Below, one piece after another: positions 54,801 through 63,741 of a DNA stretch of 64,000 bases. The stretch is taken from NCBI RefSeq assembly GCF_004348825.1, contig NZ_SMJU01000003.1, positions 1 to 64,000 of the forward strand, given 5' to 3'. The notes under the pieces are model-generated. The model made no database searches and was not told the DNA's origin. It saw nothing but the letters and a program-made list of their open reading frames with translations. Source of the DNA: Arundinibacter roseus (GTDB lineage: Bacteria > Bacteroidota > Bacteroidia > Cytophagales > Spirosomataceae). The first letter of the stretch is position 1, and the number at the start of each line of letters is the position of its first letter. The position numbers and the translations under genes were made by a program.

Positions 54801-55487
54801 TTACAAGTTCATCAGAGGAAGCAAGGCAGCTCCTACGAGCCAATAATCTTTCAGCCCCTGCCTTACCGTGCCGAGTGCTTTGCTGATGTGGGCCTCCACG
54901 GTTTTGACCGAAATCCCCAGTTCATCGGCAATGTCTTTGTATTTATAGCCTTCAAAACGATTCATCAAAAACACCTTTCTACATTGTGGAGGCAGGGATT
55001 CGACCAGAATCTCTACCCGTGTGAATACTTCTTCAAACTGCATCATGTGGTCTGGACGCTGCCCGTTGGCTGTTTCTCTGGATTCAGCCATTTCTATGCC
55101 TTCCAGTTTCTTAAATTCCAGCCGCAAATAGTTGAAGGCTTCGTTACGAACGCAGCGAAATAAATAGAATCGGTAGGAAGATGTGACGGACTCAAACGAA
55201 CGACTTTTCCAAAATTTGCAAAACACATCACTCACCAGATCTTCGGCAATTTCGCGGGAGTATACGTAGCGGACCGCGTGGCTGCACAAAATGCCGTAGT
55301 ACCGACTGAACAGCAATTCACACCCTTTTTCGGGGCATTCTTCAAATGTTTTACGAATAAAAAGCTCAGAAATATCCGTTGGCTTGGCGGTCTCCTGCGT
55401 TTGTGGGCCTGTACTTAGCCCGGCAGTAGTAGCCGGCCAGAAAGCAGGTGTAGTTTCAAACGTTTCAATGGTTACACGTGTTTGCAT
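54801..55487 (-). CDS. ECF sigma factor, Bacteroidetes SusC/D-linked type (locus 2)
   Basis: A 228-residue sigma factor. The ATG at 55487 is used because the longer frame starts only at a TTG 15 codons earlier. Region 2 (LFSRYYGILCSHAVRYV ... EIAEDLVSDVFCKFWK) and region 4 (ESLPPQCRKVFLMNRF; YKDIADELGISVKTVEAHIS) are close to the locus 1 sigma. As in that protein, the last residues form a hydrophobic tail (YWLVGAALLPLMNL). It is predicted to switch on the sulfatase locus on FecR signalling. Confidence 0.92.
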   Translation of the reverse strand: MQTRVTIETFETTPAFWPATTAGLSTGPQTQETAKPTDISELFIRKTFEECPEKGCELLFSRYYGILCSHAVRYVYSREIAEDLVSDVFCKFWKSRSFESVTSSYRFYLFRCVRNEAFNYLRLEFKKLEGIEMAESRETANGQRPDHMMQFEEVFTRVEILVESLPPQCRKVFLMNRFEGYKYKDIADELGISVKTVEAHISKALGTVRQGLKDYWLVGAALLPLMNL

Positions 55488-56260
55488 TAGCTTACACCTT
55501 CCGGCCTGTTTAGTGTCTATTAGGAGAGACAACTTCTGCCAAAATAACCCTTAGTATTTTTAATTATTTCACTATTTATTTTGATTTACCAAAGGGGAAG
55601 GCCTTTTTTGGGCTATGCAGCAAAGAAAGTGAAGCAGAAACTTATTCGCTTTTGTCAGGATTCACCGCGCAATTTGTCAAACACTTGTTACATTTTTGCC
55701 AAATGAAGTGCTCCGATAAATGAGATTTTTATACTAATTGAAGAATAATGTAGGTGTATAAATAGAATTAGCCCTACTTACTTAATGGAGGATGCTCCTG
55801 TATTGCAAGGAATGCCCGTCTAAGGTTTTTTAGTGGTTTATTGTTAAGCCTGAGAGGTTCGATCGTAACCCTTCCGATGGATGTTTTTCCTATAAAAATA
55901 AGAAAGTAATTGATCAGAATTACACGGTATTTCAATCAGTTGCCCGTCCTGCTATCTTCCAGTTGCCCGTCCTGCTATCTTCCTAAACGTATTGGCATCC
56001 TGTGCAGCACGCTGCTCCCCGGTTTTTTACTGCCCAAACCTGTCTGCCCTAAATTCCCCTGTTCAAAACCGTACAGAATAATGTCCGAAAATGAACAAAT
56101 CTTGGAAAATATTTTTATTAACACCTTGATAATTAAGAACATAGTTCGCTGGCATAGCGTTGGTAAAGACAATCTATCGAACCGGTGTTTGCTTATCGGT
56201 TTGCGGCATTTAAAACCTACCGGCCATCTACCTATTCGCTAAAAATCCAATCCATTCATC
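55488..56260. other. Intergenic stretch with short direct repeat
   Basis: About 770 bases between divergent sigma and permease genes. No gene is supported; a 110-codon frame at 55910-56242 spans the direct repeat and reads as random sequence. The 23-bp duplication at 55937-55982 is the only clear structure. Promoters for both neighbours must lie here. Confidence 0.5.
55937..55982. repeat. Exact 23-bp tandem duplication
   Basis: The unit CAGTTGCCCGTCCTGCTATC plus TTC occurs twice in direct succession (55937-55959 and 55960-55982) without a mismatch. It is non-coding and looks like a recent slippage or repair duplication, or a paired binding site. Confidence 0.85.
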
Positions 56261-58645
56261 ATGCTTCAAAACTACTTTAAAATTATCCTTCGTAACCTCT
56301 GGCGCAACCCGCTTTACGCTGGGTTGAATGTAGTGGGCCTTACGCTCGGCCTGACCTGCGGCCTGCTCATTGTGGTCTATGTAGTCGATGAGTTGAACTA
56401 TGACCGTTTCCATACCAAGGCTGACCGCATCATGCTGCTACAGCAGTTTGAGGAATCGGGTGTGAGCGGAGGTAAACTAGCGACTGATTTCAAGGAAAAG
56501 TTTGCGCAGGTAGAACAGGTAGCACGGCTCAAACAAGCAGTTCCTTTACTGGGCAGCACGGCCCTGGCATCGTTCGAAGAGAACTTCTTTTTTGCCGATA
56601 GTACCGCTTTTGAGCTATTCACAGTGCCCCTGTTACTGGGAAATCCAAAAACGGCTCTGGTTGAGCGCTACGGCCTGGTACTGTCGGAAGCCATGGCTCA
56701 AAAATATTTCCCAAAACAAAATCCCCTGGGCCAGACCCTACGCTACAACAACAAGCATACCCTGCGTGTGACAGGTGTAATGCGCAACCTGCCAGGCAAC
56801 TCCCACCACAAGATTGACTTTCTGGCCAACTACGCCAATGCTAATGAGCTAATGGGCTGGGACGTCACTACCAACCTTTGGGCCGGCAGTACCTGGACCT
56901 ACCTGCTGCTGTCGCCCGGTGCCAGTCAGGCGGGCATTGAAGCGCAATTTCCGGCCTACCTCAAATCCCTCAACGACCCAAACGTGGGCGTTTGGAAGCT
57001 CAAACTGATTCCATTGACAGACCTCTACCTCCGTACCAGCCTGGTGGCTCCCAACCGCCTGATGTACGTGACTATCTTCTCCGTGATAGCACTGCTCATA
57101 CTGGTGATGGCGGCTTTCAACTACGTCAATCTAGCTACGGCCGTAGCTACCCAACGGGCGCGGGAAGTAGGCGTTCGCAAGGCACTTGGTTCTACGTCGT
57201 GGCAGATGTGGGGTCAGTTCTTTTTGGAAACAATCCTTTTGATTGTCGTAGCTCTGATTCTGACGGCTTTGCTGGTACCTACGGTGCTTCCTGCTTTTAA
57301 CGAGCTGGCTGATAAAGATCTAAATTTCAACGATCTATTTACCACAAGCAGGATGGCCGGGCTGCTGCTGGGCCTGACGGTTCTTTGCTTTCTGGCCGGA
57401 GGGTACCCTGCTTTTGTCTTGTCATCGTTCCGTCCGGCAGCGGTGCTGAAGGGCAGTTTAAGCGGGCTACCCGGAGGTACCCGCACTCCCAGGCTAAGGC
57501 AGGCGCTGGTGGTCGGTCAGTTTGCTGTATCCATCGTGATGATCGTGGCTACGCTGGTAGTATCCAGTCAGCTCCGGTATGTACAAACCAAAAACCTGGG
57601 GTATCAGCGTGAGCAGGTACTGGTCATGAACCTGCACGATGCCAGCCCGGAAGCTAAGCTGCGTTTCAAACAGGAAGTACAAAGGCTTTCGGGCGTGGTG
57701 TCGGCTACACAGAGCTACAGCGTACCGGGCAGTGGCAGCCTGCGCGGTGAAAAACTTGTGGCCGACTACGCTCCCAAAGGTGTGACAGACCTGAGCATTA
57801 GTCTTCAGTCCATAGACGAAAATTATCTGGAAACCTTTGGGATAAAACTTGTTAAGGGCCGTAACCTCGACCCTAACCGTCCCGCTGACAGCAAGGGCTT
57901 TCTGATCAACGAAGCGGCCTTAAGGTACTTTGGCTGGGGCAATATTGAAGGAAAAATGCTGGGTTACTACACCTTCGAGTATGACCCCGCAGGTGGCTAC
58001 CGCGAAGTACCTCAGCGGGGCCCTGTACTGGGCGTGGTGACCGACTACCACCAGAAAAACCTGAAAAGCACTATCCCACCCCTGCTGTTTTCTCTGGTGG
58101 ATGGTTCGGAAAATCATCTTTCTGTTAAACTGGAAGCGGGTACTGTACCGGCCAGCATGGAGCAGGTCGAGCGGCTGTGGAAGGCCACGTTTCCGGCTAC
58201 GCCGTTTGACTACGAGTTCCTGGACGACTTCTTCAAGCGCACCTACCAGGCCGACCGGCAGGCAGGACAGGTGTTTGGGCTTTTTGCCCTGGTTGCCACC
58301 TTAATTTCCAGCCTCGGATTATTTGGATTGGGTACTTTTGCCGCCGAACGCCGGACGAAAGAAATCGGTGTTCGCAAGGTAATGGGTGCCAGCCTGATCA
58401 ATATCCTGACGCTGCTTTCGCTGGATTTCCTTCGGTTAATTGTTATTGCGCTTCTGATTGCCTCGCCCATTGCCTGGTATGCCATGAATCAGTGGTTGCA
58501 GGATTTTGCCTATAAGACCGATATCCAGTGGTGGATTTTCGTAGTGGCGGGTATAGTGGCTGTGGGTATTGCGTTGCTGACTGTCAGCTATCAGTCGCTC
58601 AAAGCGGCGCTGATGAACCCGGTTAAGTCGCTGCGGAGTGAGTAG
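56261..58645 (+). CDS. Large FtsX/MacB-type ABC permease (ABC-3 duplicated form)
   Basis: A 794-residue permease with the duplicated MacB plan. An N-terminal helix (about 20-44) precedes a periplasmic core, three helices (about 270-400), a further N-terminal helix at about 418-440, a second periplasmic core, and three C-terminal helices (about 670-785). Coupling motifs RAREVGVRKALGSTSWQM and RTKEIGVRKVMGAS appear after each first helix. It has no ATPase gene beside it in the window. Paralogues of this 790-800 residue form are numerous in Cytophagales and are usually stand-alone genes, so the ATPase is probably supplied elsewhere. It converges on the SNF2 helicase, 28 bp away. Confidence 0.9.
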   Translation: MLQNYFKIILRNLWRNPLYAGLNVVGLTLGLTCGLLIVVYVVDELNYDRFHTKADRIMLLQQFEESGVSGGKLATDFKEKFAQVEQVARLKQAVPLLGSTALASFEENFFFADSTAFELFTVPLLLGNPKTALVERYGLVLSEAMAQKYFPKQNPLGQTLRYNNKHTLRVTGVMRNLPGNSHHKIDFLANYANANELMGWDVTTNLWAGSTWTYLLLSPGASQAGIEAQFPAYLKSLNDPNVGVWKLKLIPLTDLYLRTSLVAPNRLMYVTIFSVIALLILVMAAFNYVNLATAVATQRAREVGVRKALGSTSWQMWGQFFLETILLIVVALILTALLVPTVLPAFNELADKDLNFNDLFTTSRMAGLLLGLTVLCFLAGGYPAFVLSSFRPAAVLKGSLSGLPGGTRTPRLRQALVVGQFAVSIVMIVATLVVSSQLRYVQTKNLGYQREQVLVMNLHDASPEAKLRFKQEVQRLSGVVSATQSYSVPGSGSLRGEKLVADYAPKGVTDLSISLQSIDENYLETFGIKLVKGRNLDPNRPADSKGFLINEAALRYFGWGNIEGKMLGYYTFEYDPAGGYREVPQRGPVLGVVTDYHQKNLKSTIPPLLFSLVDGSENHLSVKLEAGTVPASMEQVERLWKATFPATPFDYEFLDDFFKRTYQADRQAGQVFGLFALVATLISSLGLFGLGTFAAERRTKEIGVRKVMGASLINILTLLSLDFLRLIVIALLIASPIAWYAMNQWLQDFAYKTDIQWWIFVVAGIVAVGIALLTVSYQSLKAALMNPVKSLRSE

Positions 58646-58673
58646 GATAGATTATAAATTGAAAGTGTAAGCC

Positions 58674-61586
58674 CTATCCGCCCGCCAGCCCCAGCCAGTC
58701 GGCTTTGGTCAGGGATTTGAAGAATGATTCGTCGGTGCCGATCAGATCCGTGGCGAGTTTGGCCTTGTTCTGCTGCATCACCTGAATTTTTTCTTCCACC
58801 GTATCGGGACAAATCAGCCGGACGGCAATTACGTTTTTTTGCTGTCCGATGCGGTAGCTGCGGTCGATGGCCTGATTTTCCACCGCCGGATTCCACCACG
58901 GATCTACCAGAAACACGTAGTCGGCGGCCGTCAGGTTCAGGCCCGTACCGCCCGCTTTAAGACTGATCAGAAACACCCGCGTGGCCTCATCTTCCTGAAA
59001 CTGATGGATCACTTCGCTGCGGTTTTGGGTGCGGCCCGTCAGGTAGGCAAAGCCGATAGTTTCGCGGGTAAGTTCCTTTTTAATCAGGTCAAGCATAGAC
59101 ACAAACTGCGAGAAAACAAGCACTTTGTGTACGCTTGTGAGCGAGCGCAGCTGATCCATGAGCCGCTCGATTTTGGCCGAAGCATCGCCAAATAGTTTAT
59201 CATCTTTAATAAGTAGAGGTGAGTTGCATATTTGCCGGAGCTTGGTAATTCCCCGTAGCACGTGCATGCCATTTTTGGCAATTTCTTCTTCTTTATTCGA
59301 CGAAATATAGTCCCGAAATTCGCGCTCGTAGGAGTCGTACACCTGCCGCTGTTCGGCACCCATTTCGCAGTAAAGCACCACTTCCGTTTTGTCGGGCAGC
59401 TCATGAGCCACTTCCTTTTTGGTACGGCGCAGCACAAACGGACGGATCAGTGCCTGCAACGCCCCGGCACTGCGTTTTTCCTTGAAACGGTCGATGGGAA
59501 TGGCGTAGGTATCTCTGAAATACTGCCGTGTACCCAGCAAACCCGGACACGCAAAGGATAGCTGTGCGTAAATATCGAAGGTGTTGTTTTCCATGGGCGT
59601 GCCCGAAAGCACGATCCGGTTGCGGGCCTGCAGCAGCCGGGCGGCTTTGTAGCGCTGTGAGCTGATGTTCTTGATGTTTTGGGATTCGTCCAGCACGACG
59701 TAGTTAAATACGAATTTTTTGAGGAAAAAAATATCCGAAAGCAGCGTCCCGTAGGTAGTCAACAGCAGTTCGTAGTCAGCAAAACCCGCCGAGGAGCGCG
59801 CACGCGCCGGGCCGTGCAGCACCTGAACCCGCAAGGAAGGTGCAAACTTCTCAATCTCTTCCAGCCAGTTATGGATCAGCGAGGTGGGTACGACCAGCAA
59901 ATTGGTGTTGTTTTCGGGGTGTTTTTCGCGTTGGAGAAGTAAAAAAGCCAGCAGCTGCACCGATTTTCCCAGGCCCATATCATCCGCAAGACAGCCGCCA
60001 AAACTGTTGTCGTCCAGAAAGTCAAGCCAGCTCAGTCCCTGCCATTGGTAGGGGCGCAGCGTGGCGTGGAGCGCTTCCGGGATAGGCGCAGGCGCAATCG
60101 CTTCCGGGCTGGAAAGGCGGTGCTGCAAGTGGTGTATTTCCTGCTGAACCTGCTGGTCGAGCATGGCTTTTTCAAAAAGCTCGGTAATGGTCCGGAATTT
60201 TATTTTAGAAATCTGAATGGTTTCGTCGACCACTTCTCCGGCGCTGAAATAGCTTTCCAGACGGTGCAGCCACTCCTGCGGAATCAGCCCCAGCGTGCCA
60301 TCGTCAAGCAGCACAAATTTGTTTTTATTTTTAATGGATTTATGCAGCTGTTTCAGCGAAGCGTGCCTGCGTCCAAAGCGCACCTTCACCAGCGCATTGA
60401 ACCAGTTGAGCCCGCTTGCTACCTGTATGTTTATTTTGGCTTTGTGTGGATTGAGTTGATTTCCTTTCAAATGATTAAAACCCAGCACCTGAATGCCGTT
60501 TTCGCCCCATTCTTCAAAGACATCCAGAAACCAGTTTTCGTCCAGAAACCTACTTTTGTGCAAGTAAAAATAGAGCAAAGGGTTTTCGAGTTGTTCGGGA
60601 AAATCAGCGTGCTGACGAATGAGCAGCGCCACAAAGGCATCTTCGGCCTGCCCGTCGCGACTGATGCCGTAGTAGTTACCGCGGGCATCCTGCGCATAAA
60701 TCTGCCGCTTGGTCAGTACCGGAATTTCCACCTGTCCGTAGAGCATGACGGGGTTAATCAGGACGTAATTACCCAGGTCTGAGAGGTAAATCAGTTTTTG
60801 GGGCGATTGGTCGAACCCGCCGCTCTTTTTCTGAATTTTTGTCGCAGGTTTGATGTACTCGTGCGCCACGCGCACGTGGCCTTCCAGCTCGGGCAGGACC
60901 TGCTGCTGAAAACCCGCAAACTCATCGTGCGTCAGCAGAAGGGTTGAATGGTATTTTTTAAAGTAAAGAATCGCCTGCATCACGGGCGGCTGCACGCACA
61001 AAAACCAGGTATGATCGCGCACCAGAAAATACTCAAAGCGCGGAGTCAGCAGCGACAGCGGACAGAACGTACCGTCAATCGACAGCTCGGCCTGCACATG
61101 GTATTTTTTTTCACCCAAACTAATCCGTACCTGCACGTCCAGCAATGGTTTGGTAAGATCGATTGGCGAAAGGGCACGAGGTGTTATTTTTTCAGAAACG
61201 CTGGCATCGTGCCAGTAAAAACTGTATCCAAAAGGATTGGCAACCAAAGCTTTAAGTCCTTCCAGGTCGCCCGGAGATTTTTCATAGTATCCCTGAAAAC
61301 GTGCCAGTGCGGCATAGAATTTCAGCTCGTCGGGCCGCTGCGCCTGCCATACCAAATCCAGCGGTTGCAGCGTAGTATACGGCATCCGAAATTCCCCGTT
61401 GGCACTTAGCGGAAACTCTACCAGCTGCGCATTAAAATGCTCGTAGTACTTGTGCCGCCCAACGACGACCACACGCACAGCCTGCGCATCGGCGGGCTGC
61501 GGCTGACTGCTCAGGGAGAGAAAATGGAGCAGGGCTTCCTGTGCGTCCTGTGATGGTCCGATGCCTGCGTCCTGTGGTTTGTCCAA
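58674..61586 (-). CDS. SNF2-family DNA-dependent ATPase/helicase
   Basis: A 970-residue protein. An N-terminal region of about 450 residues, of the type found in bacterial SNF2 proteins, leads to the two RecA lobes. Motif I is DMGLGKS (near 539), motif II is DESQ (near 632), and GTPMENN is motif III. The C-lobe has KVLVFSQFVSMLDLI, then motif V (KAGGTGLNL) and motif VI (DRSYRIGQ, near 912). Such ATPases remodel protein-DNA complexes, for example moving RNA polymerase. The bacterial role is poorly known. It is a single-gene unit between the permease and the SOS-like regulator. Confidence 0.92.
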   Translation of the reverse strand: MDKPQDAGIGPSQDAQEALLHFLSLSSQPQPADAQAVRVVVVGRHKYYEHFNAQLVEFPLSANGEFRMPYTTLQPLDLVWQAQRPDELKFYAALARFQGYYEKSPGDLEGLKALVANPFGYSFYWHDASVSEKITPRALSPIDLTKPLLDVQVRISLGEKKYHVQAELSIDGTFCPLSLLTPRFEYFLVRDHTWFLCVQPPVMQAILYFKKYHSTLLLTHDEFAGFQQQVLPELEGHVRVAHEYIKPATKIQKKSGGFDQSPQKLIYLSDLGNYVLINPVMLYGQVEIPVLTKRQIYAQDARGNYYGISRDGQAEDAFVALLIRQHADFPEQLENPLLYFYLHKSRFLDENWFLDVFEEWGENGIQVLGFNHLKGNQLNPHKAKINIQVASGLNWFNALVKVRFGRRHASLKQLHKSIKNKNKFVLLDDGTLGLIPQEWLHRLESYFSAGEVVDETIQISKIKFRTITELFEKAMLDQQVQQEIHHLQHRLSSPEAIAPAPIPEALHATLRPYQWQGLSWLDFLDDNSFGGCLADDMGLGKSVQLLAFLLLQREKHPENNTNLLVVPTSLIHNWLEEIEKFAPSLRVQVLHGPARARSSAGFADYELLLTTYGTLLSDIFFLKKFVFNYVVLDESQNIKNISSQRYKAARLLQARNRIVLSGTPMENNTFDIYAQLSFACPGLLGTRQYFRDTYAIPIDRFKEKRSAGALQALIRPFVLRRTKKEVAHELPDKTEVVLYCEMGAEQRQVYDSYEREFRDYISSNKEEEIAKNGMHVLRGITKLRQICNSPLLIKDDKLFGDASAKIERLMDQLRSLTSVHKVLVFSQFVSMLDLIKKELTRETIGFAYLTGRTQNRSEVIHQFQEDEATRVFLISLKAGGTGLNLTAADYVFLVDPWWNPAVENQAIDRSYRIGQQKNVIAVRLICPDTVEEKIQVMQQNKAKLATDLIGTDESFFKSLTKADWLGLAGG

Positions 61587-61683
61587 TGCTTTGATCCGGT
61601 TTCTTTACTTTACTAAAATTTAGATAAAAATACGGCAAGTGGCGGGAGTTACGCATTTTGTTCCAAAGAAAATAGCCGTGCGT

Positions 61684-62523
61684 TCAACCTTCCCCGGCCA
61701 GCTCACTGTCGGAACTTTGGCCATTTCGTAGTTCGCGTACTTCCCGCTTTACATCGAGTATCACCCGCATGATCTGATCCATATTGGTTTCGGTCAGGGG
61801 CAGGGTCCGGCTCTGAAAGCTATGGTATTTCCAGAGTTCCAAAACCTCCGAAGCATGTACCGTGTAGGGCTCGTAAAGGGTATTGAAAGAACCCAGGTAC
61901 AGCGTGCCATCGTCTAGAACGCTCACCTGTTTGAACACAAAATCTCCCTCGCCTTTTAAGATAACGATACAGGGCGTACCGGGTCGGATCGAGGTCCAGT
62001 CTTCGATGTATTGGCCCAGAATGTCACTCCCTTCCGGAATCGGCAGCATCGAATCACCCGTGGTAGGAAACATCCGGTAGGTATGTCCGGTGGGTAGGTT
62101 GGGCAGCCGGAACTTAGGCAATGCCGCCAGAAACTCCGGATCGGCATAGCCGCTGCGGTAGCCCGCCTTGGCCTTGACGGGCACGTACTCAATGTTTTCG
62201 TGATTCTCCCCATCGACCGTAATGGCCAGCACGCGCAGGTTGCTGCCGGTCATGTACAGATCATTTCCAGCTTCCAGCTCGCGTATTTTTAACTCCGAGA
62301 GCTGCGCCAAATTTACTTTCAGGAGCGTGTCTACACTGATTTTGAAGAAGTTGGAAAAATTAATATAGTCTTCCGGCTGCGGCGCTTTGGTTTGCCCGTT
62401 TTCCAGCGCATTCAGCTTTGAGCGCGTCAGCGTGAGCTTTTCGGCTAATGTTTCCTGACTCAATCGCTTGCGTTCGCGCAGGAATTTGATGTTCGTCCCA
62501 AAAAATATTTTTTGCTCATTCAT
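61684..62523 (-). CDS. XRE-type repressor with S24/LexA-like autocleavage domain
   Basis: A 279-residue regulator. An N-terminal helix-turn-helix (about 11-66, LSQETLAEKLTLTRSKLNALE) is joined to a LexA/CI-type S24 domain. Visible catalytic parts are Ala120-Gly121 as a candidate self-cleavage bond, Ser158 in TTGDSML, and Lys198 in FVFKQV. The spacing resembles LexA (cleavage site about 35 residues before Ser, Lys about 40 after). A tail of about 35 residues follows. It is divergent from dinB, 73 bp apart, with a perfect inverted repeat between. It probably represses itself and the dinB-dnaE unit and is inactivated by RecA-stimulated cleavage after DNA damage (inference from family). Confidence 0.88.
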   Translation of the reverse strand: MNEQKIFFGTNIKFLRERKRLSQETLAEKLTLTRSKLNALENGQTKAPQPEDYINFSNFFKISVDTLLKVNLAQLSELKIRELEAGNDLYMTGSNLRVLAITVDGENHENIEYVPVKAKAGYRSGYADPEFLAALPKFRLPNLPTGHTYRMFPTTGDSMLPIPEGSDILGQYIEDWTSIRPGTPCIVILKGEGDFVFKQVSVLDDGTLYLGSFNTLYEPYTVHASEVLELWKYHSFQSRTLPLTETNMDQIMRVILDVKREVRELRNGQSSDSELAGEG

Positions 62524-62550
62524 AATACTTTGTTATTATTACGATCAACA

Positions 62551-62573
62551 CTTTGACACTAATCGTGTCAAAG
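62551..62573. promoter_or_regulatory. Operator candidate: perfect 9-5-9 inverted repeat
   Basis: CTTTGACAC (62551-62559), spacer TAATC, GTGTCAAAG (62565-62573), an exact dyad. It sits in the 73-bp space between the divergent XRE-S24 regulator and dinB, 23 bp before the dinB ATG. The location and symmetry fit a repressor dimer site that would control both genes. Confidence 0.8.
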
Positions 62574-62596
62574 GTAAAATAAAATTTCATAAAACC

Positions 62597-63736
62597 ATGG
62601 AAAGACAGGTCGTACATTGTGATTTGGATACTTTTTTTGTATCCGTAGAAAGACTTTTAAACTCATCGCTGACGGGCAAGCCCGTACTCATTGGCGGCAG
62701 CAGCGACCGGGGCGTGGTGGCCTCGTGCAGCTACGAAGCCCGGCAGTTTGGTGTACACAGCGCCATGCCCATGCGCATGGCCCGGCAGCTCTGCCCGGAA
62801 GCAATCGTGGTGCGGGGCGATATGGATCAGTACAGCAAATATTCAACCATGGTAACGGCCATTATATCCGAAGCCGCGCCGTTGGTCGAGAAAGCGAGTA
62901 TCGACGAGCATTACATTGACATCACGGGCATGGATCGTTTTTTTGGCTGCTGGAAATGGACGCAGGAACTGCGCCACAAGATCATGCACGAAACGGGTCT
63001 ACCGATTTCGTTTGGGCTGTCGGTCAATAAAACGGTATCCAAAATCGCTACGGGCGAGGCCAAGCCCTGCGGGGAGAAAAAGGTCGATCAGGGCACCGAA
63101 AAAGTATTTCTGGCGCCACTTTCGATTCGCAAGATTCCGTCTATTGGAAACAAAACCTACATGCAACTGCGCAACATGGGGATTTCCAAAGTAGCCACGT
63201 TGCAACAAATGCCTGTGCTGACCATGCAGAAAGTGCTGGGAGCTAATGGTGTAACGATCTGGTCGAAAGCCAATGGCCTGGACGATGCGCCCGTGCAGCC
63301 TTTTTCGGAGCGAAAATCGATTGGCAAGGAACATACCTTTCAGCGCGACACCATCGACATTCCGGTGTTGCACAAGACTCTCCACGTCATGCTCGATGAA
63401 CTAACCTTTGAACTGCGCCGCCAAAAACGCCTGACCTCCTGCCTGACGCTCAAAATCAGGTACAGCAATTTTGATACGCATACCATTCAGATGCACGTAG
63501 CGTATACGTCTTCCGAGCGGGTTTTGTCCGAAAAAGCCCTCGAACTTTTCGGCAAACTTTACTCCCGTCGGATGCTCATCCTGCTGATCGGTGTCAAGCT
63601 CAGCGGACTGGTGCAGGGGAGTCATCAGGTGGATTTGTTTGAGGATACCGAAACAGACCTTAATCTGTCGCAGGCCCTCGACCTGCTGCGCGCTCGCTAC
63701 GGGATCCGGTCGGTGGTGCGGGGCATTAGCTTCTGA
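62597..63736 (+). CDS. dinB: Y-family DNA polymerase IV
   Basis: A 379-residue translesion polymerase. The ATG at 62597 is used because it opens the canonical palm start MERQVVHCDLDTFFVSVE; an upstream in-frame ATG lies inside the regulator gene and would add 43 unlikely residues. Catalytic acids are Asp9 and the Asp103-Glu104 pair in SIDEHYIDI. Fingers, thumb and little-finger domains are complete. A QVDLF beta-clamp-binding motif lies at about 344-348, before a C-terminal tail of about 30 residues. Its stop is 5 bp before the dnaE start. Likely damage-inducible together with dnaE. Confidence 0.93.
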   Translation: MERQVVHCDLDTFFVSVERLLNSSLTGKPVLIGGSSDRGVVASCSYEARQFGVHSAMPMRMARQLCPEAIVVRGDMDQYSKYSTMVTAIISEAAPLVEKASIDEHYIDITGMDRFFGCWKWTQELRHKIMHETGLPISFGLSVNKTVSKIATGEAKPCGEKKVDQGTEKVFLAPLSIRKIPSIGNKTYMQLRNMGISKVATLQQMPVLTMQKVLGANGVTIWSKANGLDDAPVQPFSERKSIGKEHTFQRDTIDIPVLHKTLHVMLDELTFELRRQKRLTSCLTLKIRYSNFDTHTIQMHVAYTSSERVLSEKALELFGKLYSRRMLILLIGVKLSGLVQGSHQVDLFEDTETDLNLSQALDLLRARYGIRSVVRGISF

Positions 63737-63741
63737 GGCTT

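Noticed and set aside
55910-56242. 110-codon frame before the large permease
   Set aside because: It runs through the exact 23-bp duplication and shows no protein-like features.
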